DNA from: Aplysia californica
Lineage: Eukaryota > Mollusca > Gastropoda > Aplysiida > Aplysiidae
Length of the DNA: 64,000 nucleotides
Assembly (NCBI RefSeq): GCF_000002075.1
Contig: NW_004797345.1
Span: 603,356-667,355, forward strand
Reading direction: 5' to 3'
The position numbers and the translations under genes are program-made. The notes below the pieces were generated by a model. That model worked only from the letters and a program-made list of their open reading frames with translations. It was not told the origin of the DNA and made no database searches. Positions 26,301-41,300 of the stretch are shown here, piece after piece (within the stretch, counting starts at the first letter, position 1; every line of letters begins with the position of its first letter).

Positions 26301-29300
26301 AGGTGTTTTGCATGCAGAAAACGTGAGTACGATTCCAGCATGACGAGAACTTTTTGTAGAGTATCTCAGTCTTTCTGCAAGGCTGCCTACCCATCAGTAT
26401 ATGTTTTAGTAATCAGCAAAATAAAAAATGAGCTATCTGGCATAAAAATTCGGAATATGGCAAAGGATAGTCTTTTTCCCCCTCGGGTATCAAGTACACC
26501 AGTAGGCAGATAACCTTAAAAAAACCTCAACAAATAAACAAATTTAAAAAAATAAATCAGCTGCCAACATTCTTCCACAAAAATGTATAAAAAAAAGTAC
26601 ATTACATAACGCCACGAGAGACTATCCTTCCATTTGACCCCCCCCCCCCCCCCCCTAATTCCTTTGGCAATGTCAAGACAAACCATTTCAACAACAAAAT
26701 TTCCCTGCGATTCTCCTCTCCCCCCCAAAAAACCCAGTGTCATGAAAGACAATGAAATCTTTCAACCAGAGAGTTTTTCCCATACTTAATTCTCCCACCC
26801 CCACTTTTCCAGATACCCCCAAACTGTGATAGAAAGGCAATTCTCTAACGACAGAACCAACAAAAACTTACCCCCGAAATGGTATTTGGTAGCCAAAGCC
26901 TTGGCTCCAGATGGAAGCTCTCCCAAAACTCCCTTCTTAAACACAGACGACACTGTGACCTGCACAACGTCCCCAAGCTTGACATCCGAATAGCAGGACA
27001 ACTCCTCTGAGGAAAAAATCTATCATGTGAGTAAAATGCCCTTTGAAACATTATAAGCTGATCTGTCAGAAAGAATCTTCAAATGTAAAGTCTGTTTCGA
27101 TACGATCTTACCAAATGCATTGATTGAGAGCCTTGAAAGTACCTCAATGAATTCAAGTTGAAGAACATTTTTTAACTTGTAGAAAACACACATTTAAAAT
27201 CTGTAGAATATTATGCTTTCACAGGAAGCAGTACCTTTTTTTTTTTTGGAGAATAAGTGTTTTTATGGCGCTTGCAACTACATAAGGTCATATGAGCTCC
27301 TGGGACAAACTAAACATTTTCAGTTGGTAGGAAATTTGAAATTTTGTGCGGGTGGGGGCCGAAGCATACTCAATTTTGGACCACCAACTAGCACACAAGA
27401 CCTCCGAGATTTTTCGCCCTTGTCCGAGAAGGCTAGGTGTAGATCTTTCCTACCAGAAGATCAGGGGTGCAGCTGAAAGACAGCAGTAAGAAGGAGCCAA
27501 GGGGTAGTAGTAAAAAGGCCGCAGAAAGAGTCAGGAGCCTAGAGGAGGGGGCAAAGAGGGTGGGGGCAGAAAGAGGAGACAAAGGCAGACTACAGACCAT
27601 TGTTAGAGAGCAGGAAAGGATGTGAAAGAAGAAAATTTTCCGTCGCTATCCGGATTTGAACCCGGAACCTATTGAATGAGAGGCAAACACCTTAACCTCT
27701 AGGCCACAAGACCCCCCCCCCCACCTCCTAACTATCCTTGTCTGATGTGGACACATGCAAGTCAAAAGCATGCAGGAGACATGCAATTATAGTAAAATAC
27801 TGCTATTGTTTATATGTCTTACGTCCCCAACTCACCATGTTCAGCAAACAGTAAATCTAAGGTGTCTTCCCTGGACTTGAGGTAATTCTTTAACAATGTC
27901 AGGGGCTGCTCCAAGCCGCCTTCATAACATTCATCTACTCGTAAGCTGCCCAGAAACCTTTCCTTCTCACTGTCAATCTTTGCCAGCCGAGTAATGACCG
28001 ACTGACCCCGCTTGAATAGCTCCTGAAGATTTGCTGGCTGAAGATTGGTCAGAGTCTGGAAAGACAACAGAATTTTTTTTAAAACATAGTACTACATATG
28101 TCCTCCATTCTACAGATTCACACTTTGTTTCATTTTAAAGACCAGATCGATAAATCAATATCTGAAAATACAGTAAATGCCCCATGTAAACATTCGTTTA
28201 CATAAAAAACCCTCATAAACACATGAATTTCTACGTGCATCTTCATTAGACTTTTATGACAGACAAGATGCCATACCTTCATTGGAACAGATGCTTTACT
28301 CGGTATACTCCATTCAAACAAACGTACGTCGTTACTCCACAATCAATTAAGAGGTAAATGCAGTAAAGATAAGTACCTATGGGTGAGGCCACATAAGAAG
28401 CGAGAAAGCGAGGCTGAGCTGGAATGAGAAGAAATATAAACAGCTGTCCCTGCGCGAGTCTCACTAGCTTTGAGTTTTGAGCAAGACTATACCTCGCTAT
28501 GTAGCTATAATGTGATTTATTACCCCCTGATAAGTGTGTCTTGTGCCGCTTCCAGGGCCCACTTCCTGGGTACTCCAGGCGCTCATAACAAGATAGTATA
28601 AGAACGTATAGTGTTTACTGTTCAATCAAACATCTCATTTTTACCATCTAACTATATTCTTCAACCAGCTTTAAGTTCAAGATCTGAAATTCCAATTCAA
28701 CTGATATCACAATTTAAACCTATTATACAAATTTAATCAAACTGACACTTCAGGTATAGAAGTTGACAAAACAGCTGAGTTTATTTCTTAGTGAAAGAGA
28801 AATCTCTTCTTTTGAAAAAAATATTATCAAGACTTTTTAAACAGAGATCCCAAACGCCAGTCAACACACCAGTTTTCACCTCAGTTGTTTCCCGCTAGCT
28901 TGCTGCTTATTTCCTGCTTGAGAAAAGCAGCTTTTAGTATGGTCACCCCCACTTAATATCTCATTGCTAGCTTCATGCTAGCTACAGCTATAGCTTGTAA
29001 TGTGGCCTCACCCTAACAGTAGAACAACGCCCATTATCTTCACTTTTGAATTTCACATTCATGATTCTTGCGCTATTCAAGAAGTGGAAAATGAAGGTGT
29101 GCAGCTCAGAAAGAGCCTATACAAAAAGCTAAAATTTGACCAGTCAAAGACATTCTCCAGAAAGAGTTTTTCAAATAAGACATCATGAGGTGACTAACAA
29201 CAGTTTCAGTTTGTTTCATTACTCCCTTTGTACTTTTTAATTGAAACATCACTAGAAGCTTTGTTATGGTTCTGATCTCCGTGACCTGGATAGTATTCTC

Positions 29301-32300
29301 CAAACTAAAAAAAAAAAAAAGAGTAATATATTTGAGAAATGATTCTGATGACAAGATGAACGGGGAAGATGAAGACAAAGCTGAAGAAAAAGAACAATCA
29401 CATCATGGAAAAATATTGTTCTGTGTGTGTCTGTAGCTTGCTCACTTTCCTCTGTACGTGGTTAAAACAAGACAAAAACTTATCGTTCTATTAAATTTTT
29501 GCATGTCATTGAATGAGAGCCTAAAAGTTGAATGACTAACAGAATCTAAAAGCCCATTAATGAAGGTAAACTAAGGTTCTGACATGTTGTCTTTGATAAA
29601 GCGGGCCAAAAAATAAAAGGGGATTTACAGCATACACCGAAAATACACTGAAACGTAGGGGCAAGGTTGTGTTGCCGTCTCAAAATGAGCAAATTGCAGG
29701 CTAGTTTACTTTATAAATCATTAATTGTAGTGACCCTGTGTATGCTCCCAAATGGCGGTGTATAATATGGGACACAAATTAAGAAACATTTTTATTACTG
29801 GATCAAGATTTAAAAAAAAAATTGTTTGGACGCTAGCCTACAGGAGAGCCATGCAAAATTACATGTGCAGTGGCAAATTAATAAATGAGTTATAACTTTT
29901 TTAATGTCCACAGATGAAAGTGAACAAGCTATAGTCCAGCAATATTGTCATTATCCATGCACGAGACTCAAGCTGATACCACTCACCTTGGCGGGGCACA
30001 ACCCTGTGTGACCTGCAGCCAACTCCAGAAATATGCCATAGTCTTCATGATTCTGGATCACAGCAGGAAGAAGTTGGCCACTCTGAAAACAATCATAAAA
30101 ATCATCATCCTGAATTTTGTACATCACATTCACTATCAATGAGAGTAGAAGAAAAGATGTTGAAAAAGAGGAAAACAAAAAGAGTATTTCACAAAAATAA
30201 TGTTTTTAAGAGCATCCAAGCAAAGGAAGGAATGGAGAACCATGATCACAGATGTCTGTCGCAGATCTGGCACTGGATGATGGTGATGAATGTTAAACCA
30301 ATGGCATTGGTCTATTGTGCAGATAAGGTTACATGTTTGTTAGAAATGTCAAGTCATGTGGACAAAAATATGTTGTCGAAAGCTTTTTGAGGATCTCCTC
30401 CAAACATAAAATGTAATTTTCTGTGAATCATATAGGAGAAAGAAAACCTTCAGTAAAGTTTGGTTTAACTTTCATTGCAGTGTACATTTAAAAATTAACT
30501 CAATGGCTGCACTGGGCACAGTAAAAAAAAAAAAAATCATTTTAATAAAAATGCTTGTACACAAAGCCTACTGTCATATTAACTTGGCATTGATAGAAAA
30601 ATAAAAAACTAACAAACCAGCTGTACCACAGGAAAAAGTTACACCATGTTTTCATTAGCAAACGTAAATAAACAATCTCTTTAATGAAAGAACAAACAGA
30701 CGAAAAACATAAATTTTCCACTCCGTTTATTCCCAAGCCTCCACTCACTTTGAGGTCTGCAAAGTTCTCCAACAACTGCTTCTGCTGTGCTGCCTGAAGA
30801 AAACATTCTTTCATGGTCATTATCTGAGAAAAGTGAAGGAAAAGTCAACGCAATGCCAGAAACCTTTGATCTTAACTTGCTGAGCACATCTGTTCTTCAA
30901 AATGTTTTACACGGATTTAGGCTGCTGCAGATCACAATAAAAAAACCAAATGAAATAATTTAATCTCAGCGGTTAGGAAAGAATTGTATCAGCACAGAGT
31001 CGGGAAAGACAGCGGACATACGAGATCAGTGTAGGCTGTAATTATAGATTGGGTTGTCTTTTTTTCCTATCTCAAAATCACAACGCTGTGTGAAGAACAA
31101 TGAAGAAGAAAAGCGAAATATTCAAAGATTTCCGGGGTAGAGAAGAAACTTGCATTCATATTTTGGTGAACATAAGATACCATTTTTCTCCTTTTAAAAT
31201 ATGTTGTGTTAAATTGTAGTGTTATGCAGCCCTTATAAGGTGTAAAATAATTTAAAATGTGACTATGCTGTTTTCTATCTGAGGTCTTTACACAGTCTAC
31301 TAGATTTCCAATAATAAATGAAACCACTGAGCCACACAAGGATACAGGTTGCTTTCTGCGGTAGTAGTAGGTAACTCTCTCCAGCTGCAGTCTCGGCTTC
31401 ATGGCCTGCTTCCTCAGCTCCTGAATCTCCCGATAGTCAGACAGATGAGAGTAAGGCAGAAACGCCATTTCCTTCCCTGAGTGAAGAGACAGTCGATACC
31501 CATTTTCCTCCTGACTCACAATTCTAGCACTGACAATCTGAAATTGAAAGTTTTGAAAGAATAAGAATTTCATGTGCCTCTTTTTTTGTGCCCCCCCCCC
31601 CCCCAACAAAAAAATGTCTAATTAAAAAGAGAGAATTTAAGGTAAAGTACAGAAATCTGAAATGAAATTGCAATTGTACTAAATGAATGGTAAGACATAA
31701 AGTAGTTCAGTTTAAAAAAAATAAAAATTTAAGTCTAAATCATTTTTCTACCGCAGGGCTGGTAAAGTCAGATTAGATCCTGAAGGCTAAACTTTCTCAG
31801 AAATTTGACTCCAGAGAAAAAAGCGTACACTTTCATTCAATTCAAACAACCACAACACAATAATAATTGTTGCACACGACATGAAAATAAGCAATGAGAA
31901 GGTAAAAGATTCAGCAAGCACATGGGAACAGACAATTGTTTTAGTTCAGAAATATAATTACCTTTCCGAGTTCATAATGGTCCTGACTACTGACATCACT
32001 GTCTGCTTTCCCTTTTGAAGTACCAAACTACAGAGATAAAAAAAACAAAAAAATAAAATAAAGTGAAATACTGGTTGAAACAATAAGTGATGATTAGGTG
32101 TGATAACTAAGAGTTCCTAGTCGTATAGTGAACTGTTTAAACTGGACTTAATGAAAGCACCCCAAGCTTTTCACATAAGTAGAAAAGAAATAAGTTTGGT
32201 CTGGAATCTGAACGTAAGGGTCACGATTGCCACAAGCTAATTACAGTAAATGACTGTTCCAGACTCTGTAGGTCTTGGGAAAGAACCGCTCCGTTATCAC

Positions 32301-35300
32301 TTACAGTAAAACTATATTGACAGGTTAGTAATATAGAGGGACAACACACACAGCTGTAAAATAAGCTCATACCAAATGTCCCCCCTTCCTACACATGGCA
32401 TTGATGATGTAATTCTTAATAAAAACATTCTTATGCTTCAAATCCTCGATTGCCACGATTCCCAAATACAGTAATACAACTCTAAAATGCTAAGAAAAAA
32501 AAAAGCCACTTTTCGTAACTACACCAAACTGTCAGCATCATTCCACAGTTGGCCAAATCAATTTCTGAGTGTCCAAATAATGGGATTTAAAAAAAATCAA
32601 GGGGTATCTTTCAAAATACACGTAGTTTCATTACGTCCTGCCTGGTTATTATTGAAAAATCACAACTGATTGTGGACAAGTTATGATTCTCCTTTAGGTG
32701 GTCTCTTTTTATAAAAACTTTAAACTATGAGAAAACTTGCTTTGCAAGAGAAAAAATAAATGAAGCATCTCTTACGTTGAAAGAAAGTACAAGTTTCTTC
32801 TGTTCAGCATCACAGAACACCACCCTGCACCGAATGACTTGGCCCACGTAGAACAGGGTTGTTGGATCTTCCACTTGCTCAGTGCTCATGTATTTCCTAC
32901 TGACAAAACCCTGAAAGTGAAAATTGACACTGGGTAATCACGCAGTTTCTCAAAATCTAAGAGAGAGCCGAGGAAGTCCTTCCACGATAGCTCTAAAGAC
33001 TGGCCCAGTATTTGAAATAAAGATCCATAGTGAAAGAAACAATAAAAAGCAAAGATGATTTTTAAAAAGCTTATTTTCAGATAGCGAAGTCCAGCTTTTC
33101 AAAAAACTAAATTGTGAAATGCATAAAAATGCAAAAAAAAAAAAAAAAAATTACTTCAAAGTCTTTACAAATAGAAGAAAAATGTTAACTTTTGGTTTAA
33201 CAAACAAAAGTAATGCATTTCCATGAAAAGGAAAACTTATTTTTCTTGTGAAGTCAAGCTTTTCAAAAAAACGTAAATTGTGAAATGCATAAAAATGCAA
33301 CCAAAAAAAAAATTACTCCAAAGTCTTTACAAATAGAAGAAAAATGTTAACTTTTGGTTTAACAAACAAAAGTAATTTCTATGAAAAGGAAAACTCATTT
33401 TTCTTGCTCTTTCAATTGTAACTTAAAACCATACTGACCTTGACATCACCAAACAGGGACACAATGACCACTCGCTCTTTGACAGCAACGATCACTCCCT
33501 CCAGCTCCATATGGCGACGGAGCTCCGAGTAATCCGTGATGATTGGATGCTTTGCTTTGACAAGAGATTTTTTATGTGTAAGTATCACCTTGTTCTTCTG
33601 ATGGTTTATTCTTAGCACCTGCAAACAAAGTAAATAGTCTAAGTTGTGACCTAAATGGGAAATGACAACTTACTAATTCGAACACATAGAAATCACAAGC
33701 AAAAATAATGAAAGCCAAGAGAAAAATATAAAACTTTGTACAAGCACAAGAGAAAGAGGGAGGGAGAGAGAGATAAAGAGAGGGAAAGGGGAAGAGACAG
33801 AGAAATAATTTATTATAGAAAAGACAGAGAAACAGGGAAAGAGAGATAGATAGAGACAGACAAGATTTTTAAAAAAACCAACATCCCCTCACCAAAAAAA
33901 AAAAAGAAAAAAAGTCACTCACACGACACTTGAGCTTCATGCCGGCATCAAACTTCTTCTCTGGCCGTTTGATGGGAACATCAGCTAAATGCATGCCAGG
34001 AATGAAGGAGTTGATGCCTCTCGACAATGTGACAGCCACTCCATTCAAATGCACCTCGGTCACAGTGGCCTGAAACAGGTCAGGAGTAAGTTTCACAATA
34101 CAATTACTATTAGCACATCAGCTCTTTTATTGTTCTAATTATTGCCAAGGTCGATCTGAAAGTACCAATGCAGTCTTGCTCCATTCATCATTTTGTGAAA
34201 TCATGGATTTCCTTACAAGTATCAACAATTAAAGTCACATACTTAAAAAAAAAAAACAACCTACGGTATACAGCGGTTACTGGGGTGTGTCCTTGAGCAG
34301 CAAACCATAACCATAGCTCAAAAAAACAGGGCAGTGCACCATGGTAATTTGCAATGTTGTGTGGATTGTCTATGTTTGTTCTATTGTATATAATTCATGC
34401 ATCATAATTATATGCGGTACAATATAGACAAGATCAGTTTAGTGGAATTTATTATTTTCATTCAGTGGATACGTTCTAAAGATGTAGGTATGGCAAGATG
34501 TCCATGGGTGAAAGTACTGACAGGTTCAAAAACCTGAAATCCAAATTATTAAAATGTTTAGTTTTAGTAAAAGTTTTACGGCACTTGCAACACAATAAGG
34601 TCATATAAGTGCCGAAGATTAGAGGTGTTACAAGAGAGTAACAAACATAAAACAGAAGGAGGGGAGATAAAGACGATAGATGTTTGATAGGAAAGAAGAA
34701 GCAAACCACACCAGAGCACCCGCCAACCACCCACATTAAAATGCCTACACCTGAAAATTACACACGTTGAGAAACGTTGTCAGATAAACACACACAATAT
34801 TATGAAATAAACACATTTCTTCAAGATACACGTACATGTACTGTCATCAATGCATTGCTTTGACAACAATCCATCAAATCAGGTTCTGTGTCTGCAAAAC
34901 AGCAATGTGCTATTCCTGGATGTTAAATTTTTTCAATGGTATTAACTAACACTACAAAGTGTCTAATCACAATCCCCACTGAGACACACAATTTTTTTTT
35001 AAAGATGTCGTGTCACTGTCACAGTCCATATTTGTACTTTTTTAACTACAACTGTAGCTTCTTGCTAAATAAGAGTTCAGCAATGGTGCATGGCACTTGT
35101 GCACACACTGTTTGAGGCTGTAGGTTGAGCTGTTGCAGTTGATGGTGAAATTGGCTGGACATAGAAATCTTTTCGTTATGTGCGAATTCTGCAACGGCCA
35201 AATTTTAGGCTGCACCAAGGAAGATAACTGAGTTGTACAATCAGGTCAAAATTTACACGAATTTCATGAAGTCGAAAATTTGTCCCAAACCGGAAAAGTT

Positions 35301-38300
35301 GGAAAGCTGATTTTCAAAAACTGGAATTCCGGCATATGCCGGAAAACTTTCACCCATGAAGACGTCATCAATTAATCGAGATTATAGTGGCAGTCGAAAG
35401 CAATACATGATTGTAAAAGCCCTAAGCTCTAGGTTACTGTGCTAAAAGCATGCGGGCAGTTCGTACTTATATAATGGAGACCGTGTTCAAGACAGTGTTC
35501 AAGGTTTACTAAGAGTATTCTTTTTGAAAGTCTTTCTCAGTTCTTGTATTGTCTTATTTTTGGTGGGGTTTTTTTTTGCCCGAGAGTGGTTTTGTGTCAA
35601 TAAAGTTATTTTCCAGCAGTGCCACTAGTGTTTTGACAATTTTTTTCAGCACAAAAAAAAAATCCATCTAGTTTAAATGATGAGAGAAGACACAAATTTT
35701 AATATGATGTACAGTGCAGGCTGACTCTATCAACTACCGAAACGGTCAGCATTTTACAGATTTAGCCTTGTCTATTGCATTTATCATTTATCTAACATCT
35801 TAGGCTTACCTCCACAACATCACCAATATTTACGTCATGGATTGTCAGAAACTTCTGAGAGAGGATGCTCCTGGGAAGTAAAACAAAAAAGCCAAATAAA
35901 ATCAAACAAAACAACCAAAAAAACAAAACAAACTGCGAACACTCGAAATGGCTAAAAATTAGACAGCAATACTTCATTTTCAGTACTAAGCAAAAAAACT
36001 AACAGCTACTGACATAAAAGAAAACAGCACACTTAGCTGCGAAAATTGGCATCAAATACATGTTAAAATAGCAGACACTGATAAAGTGAGGGTCAGCAAA
36101 ACGCATCTAAGAAAGGAAGTCGATGCCTGCATAGCTGCATACTTATCATGAAAATAAATCTTAAAATACCAGGTTGATGATGATTACGTAAGGTCGTGGG
36201 TTTGAATCCCGTCAAGGGCCCGACGTTGTGTCCTTGGGAAAGGCACTTTACACGAATTTTCCCCACTTCACCCAGGTGGGAATGGGAACCCAGCTATAGA
36301 CAGCGAAAGATCTTGTCAGTTTGTTAGTGTTTGAGCGCTTAATCGGTTGCTTGCACTGTATGCTTCCCGGGAAGCTGAGAATGTTTCGGAGTGTTCTATG
36401 GTCTGCTGGGGTAATAATATAGTGTAAAGTGCATAGAGCCTGCTGTTGAGCGGGGATATGCGCTATACAAATGCTATCTATTATTATTATTATTATTATC
36501 TATCTTCATTGTCCAAGAAAACTAAAAGCCTTTATGTAAAATGGGAGGAGAATAAAATTGTAGAAAGGGGAAAATAAAGACAAAAAACTTTATTCACTCA
36601 CTGTTTGAGAGTCACCAAGGCAACACCTTCTATAAAGTTGAAGCCCAGGATTCGACACTGGTGACTCGCACCAACAGCATAGGCTGTGATATCTGGCTCG
36701 TTGGTCTTGTCTGTTAATTTGCTCAGCTGGAGAAACACGCCAGAGAATGAGATACATTTTAAAACCATGCATAAGGTAGAGGACATGCCAATTTTTTCTG
36801 GGGATTCAATGGAACTCAAATTGCTTTTCTAAGACACAAAGCAATTACAAAAGACCATGCAATCAAAAGAAATGAGTGGGAAAAAAAAAGTATGCCACTT
36901 CACTTAATTTTCTACAAGACCAAAAATTAACCACTCCAGATGCAACCATTGCTTTTAGCCAAAGCCACACAGGCTTTTCACACCGTTGTGAAATTACCTC
37001 TCAATTTCAAACGAAAAATCAAGTTAACTTTGCCTTAGAAGCCCATATAAAGTGTTGTTTCTTGTTATCACGATTGCCATGAAAAGTGATATAAAAAACT
37101 GTAACAAAACTTTAATGTTGACGAATTAGATAAAACATTCAATAACTATTATGAGAATTGCCCACACAGATGGGAACTGTTACCTTCAACGAGACACTGA
37201 CAAAAACATTATTGAAAAATGGGGAGGCGGGCGAAATGAAACAACAAATTGACAAAGGAATCTTTACACTTCAGTTGCTCGAGTTATAATGCAGAAAGAG
37301 AGGACATACCATAATACTATTCATGAACTATCAACCAGCACAACAAAACATATCAGTTAACTTACAGCTGCAAATGCTCTCACTCCCTTAGGCAGGCTGA
37401 AGTATACCCCCTTCTTTTTGTCCAGCCGCAACACTTTTGCTTCAAGAATGTTCCCGACCCTCAGGTCTTGAAACAAGCCAATCGCACCTCCGTCTGAGTT
37501 TACAAGTTCTGGCAGAGCTGTCAGCTGTAAGACTTTTGTAACCGGGTGGACATACAGAACCCTGGCATCAACCTGGATAAAAGCAGGGACGTCATTGTTT
37601 TACTAACCATATTCCTGATACACTGTCACTCACATTATTATATAACCACAAGCCGTTTCAAATTTCCAGTGAAAAATGAGCACAAATATTTCATAGTTTT
37701 AAATCATTAAACAATATTTCCTATGTCTTTAGTGAAAAATGAGCACAAATATTTTATAATTCTAAATCATTAAACCATGTTCCCGTGTTTCAAGAGAGAA
37801 ATGAGGAAAAACATTTTATAGTTTTAAATCATTAGACCATATTCCAGCATCACTGTCATTCATATTTTTCCAATGATTATCACTGTCATTTCTTTAACCA
37901 CAAGCCTTTTCTGAATTTTCATGTCTCTGGTGAAAAAGTGAGGACAAAAAGTTAATAATTTTAAACCACAACAGATGTAGAAAAGCCTCACCTCGGCCTT
38001 GACCTTGTATGTCAGCGGTGACTTGGGCACCTGAGAGCCGTGAATTACAGCCTCAAAATTGTAAACTTTCCCAATCAGCCCAGTGTCTGTTTTCTATATA
38101 TAGGGAAACAAGTTAAATGATGTGTACCTTTAACAATATGACATAAAGAAAATATTTTCATTAAAAAAAATAAACTGACTGCTAAGAAACCATTAACATA
38201 TAAGCACACTTCAACAGAAAATATAAGTATTGTTATTGTTTATGGCAAGTCTAAGGTTCCAAGTAGCATGTTGAAGAAAATAAACCCAGCAATTCAAATA

Positions 38301-41300
38301 ATTCTATTGTTTGCTACTTGAATGATCCATTCATGGTAATAAATTTTCAAAAATCATTCATGATTTTTTAGAAACATGAGATGTCATTTTTGCATGCATT
38401 GAACAAAATACAAGGTCAAATTTGCAGGTACTGGGATTACTACAACAGTGAAATACTGTCACATTGTCAGCAAAACATAAACTTTGACACAAACGAAAAA
38501 ACGAAAATAAAAATTCTGACGAGAAGGACTTGTTATAAATGCATTCACAGCTGATGAAGAGTGCTTTTTTAAAGTAGCAAATAGAATACTAAAAACTAAA
38601 ATGGTGAACAGATGTAAAACTTAGAAAAGAAGGATAGTTCAGTGAACAATAACGAGTTAGACTGAATTCCAAACACAACACTTGGAATATATTGAGAGGG
38701 ATGCTAGCACATACAGTGGGTGTCGCATTCAACGAGAAGTCGGCTCCAACGAGGCAATCCTTAATCTCCGATTTTTTCTTCTCTATCTCTTTGTAAATGT
38801 ATGTCAGCTCCAACGAGGTTGCAAACAGACCGAAGTTGCTTTCAACGAGGTCACGATTACCAAATAAAAGCAATTAGCGACCCCAAAAGCAAAGAGTTTT
38901 TCTCCTTTCTCCCCATCTCACGCGAAGCACAAGGCCCATCCTCGATTCCTAACACATTATATTGCTAGATCTAGTGTGCCTCCTAATATGGGCCCCAAAG
39001 CCAAGAGGATGGGCGAGGGTTAGCCTACGGTAGGGATGGGATGGGTGGGAACGTGAGGCGGGCAGTGTGAAACTGGATGAACTCTGGATGGGTAGGTCTA
39101 GATCGAGACCTTCATTTTTTTCAAATTTCTTTTCTTCCCCTGATCAGAAAATCCAAGCTCTCGCCTTTACTTTATGTAGATCTAGGCCTAGACGTGAGAG
39201 GATATGTTTCCACATGAGAAGTGTTCCGGAAAATTTTTTTTAAAATGCAGAAATGACGGTGAGAACACAGCTCAAACTAAACACGAGCGCACTGATGGTG
39301 CATGAGATTTTCGTCATCAGTGGGAATATCTGTTTTAATAACTGGTATAGGTACATTGTGTAATAAAATAACTTGTCTCCTGTCATTTCTTTAGCCTCAG
39401 TCAGGTTCAACGAGAGGTCGGATCCAACGAGGACCACAAGCCGGTCCCGGCAACCTCGTTGAATGCAACACTCACTGTATATCATACCCCAAAAGAGAAA
39501 CTAGTAACAAGTATCTTTCACTGTGAAACTCTATAATAAACGTTTTCATATTCTTGACATACCTTTTCTATGACAGCTTTCACCCTCATACCAGGAAGCA
39601 CTGTGTTTAAACTTGTTGTCTCTTCGAGCTGAAAAAGAAGTAAGGGGCATTGTTAGAGAGTACACAAAAATGTGCCTTCTACTCTTGAAATAACACCAAA
39701 GACCAGCATTTGAGCAATTCATGGCTAAGACTTGCAACATTATATTTCCATTACACAAATTTTCCAACATGGTAGAAATATGCATATATTTAGTTAATGA
39801 AGGCACATATTATTGATTTGGAGCAACATATGACTATTTAGTTAATGAAGGCACATATTATTGATTTGGAACAACATATGACTATGTCCATTTTCACAAA
39901 AATGCCAAGAAGAGCAAAACTAGGAAATTCAAACAGTATTCCACTACTTCACTAGGCTTGTAAATATCAACCCATTAGGCCAATACTTTTGCTGCAACAG
40001 CAATTCCCATCGCGTTCATGCAACTAAACATTTCCACTTCACACCTTGCCATAAAAATAATTTTTTCTCAAAATGAGGAACTGGGACACAGTCACCTCGA
40101 GCTCTCAGCCAACAGTACCAGTCTGATGGCATTTCAGCTTACCGTTGCTTGTTTCACAAGTGTAGGCTCAACAGTAACATTCACAGCTCGAGTTTCTCCC
40201 TCCTTTATCCCGGACTTGCCTTTCATTTTCAAAACACACCACAGAGGCTGGCCAACACTTAGAGGCTCCCCTGGTGAACAAAAGGCATTCAATTGAGTAT
40301 AAAGAGCACATCTGTCACTGGGAGAGTTAAGTATCAGAGGTCAACAGTATGTGAGTCATAAACATCAGTGCTGAGATAGTTTTCCCCAAACCACTGGACT
40401 TCCATACCATGGAACTTTTCTTTACCCCTTTTGACAATTTAAATTCAAAAGTCCAGATCCCATTGCTTTCTTTGTACTTATTTGCATGTCATACCACCCT
40501 AGTTGGAGACTCGTCCAAGAACAACAGAGTGGACAGCAGTACCTCAGAAAATTTGAAAAACCTCTATCCAGTCAAAAATTATTTTACTCATACTCAGAAA
40601 ACACACCCCTATTACAAAGAAGATACTGTAATTTCTCCAAACCTTGACACTGAACAAATATGACATCATCTCACCACTGTTATAAGTCTGCACAAAAGCC
40701 TCTGCATCTTTGGAGGAAAGGAAAGCTTGAAGACTTTTAATGCCCAGATCCACTCTGTACCCATGGTCTTCTACACTAGACACACTGCCAAACAGAAGCT
40801 GAAAAAAAAATAGGGAACATCACTGAAACATTTAGCCAGACGGGAAAAAAAATAATCCAACAAATCCCAACAAGTCAGAAAAGAGACAAATTTTAAAAAA
40901 GATAACATGGCATGAGGTAGGAGCATGGGAGGGAAGCTGGAAATTCTGGGACAGGGTTTCCATCCTTTCATTGTAATACATTTTTTTAAATTCTGTGAAT
41001 CATTAACCTCTTCAAAAGAACGGATGGTCTTAGTCCAAATTCATCTCTGACCATGCATCCCACTTCCATCACTATTTCGTCAGATCAGACCAGATGCTGC
41101 TCAAGCAAGTTTTCTGAGCAACTGCTAAAGCAAACTAATACCATCAACTTTTCCTTTTCTGTTCAAAGTGAATGTTAAAAATTTGATGTAAAATTAGCTA
41201 TGAATTTATAACATTTATCAGTAAGAGGCGAAAACATGTGCGACATGCTGACAAAATGAGTTACTTCTTGCAATCCCCAAAAGGAGATATCGGCTGAAAA

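Noticed and set aside
30749-30793. Shorter version of PDCD11 exon 17 using a downstream acceptor
   Set aside because: The acceptor 30 bp upstream keeps phase and adds IMTMKECFLQ, which aligns with the family.
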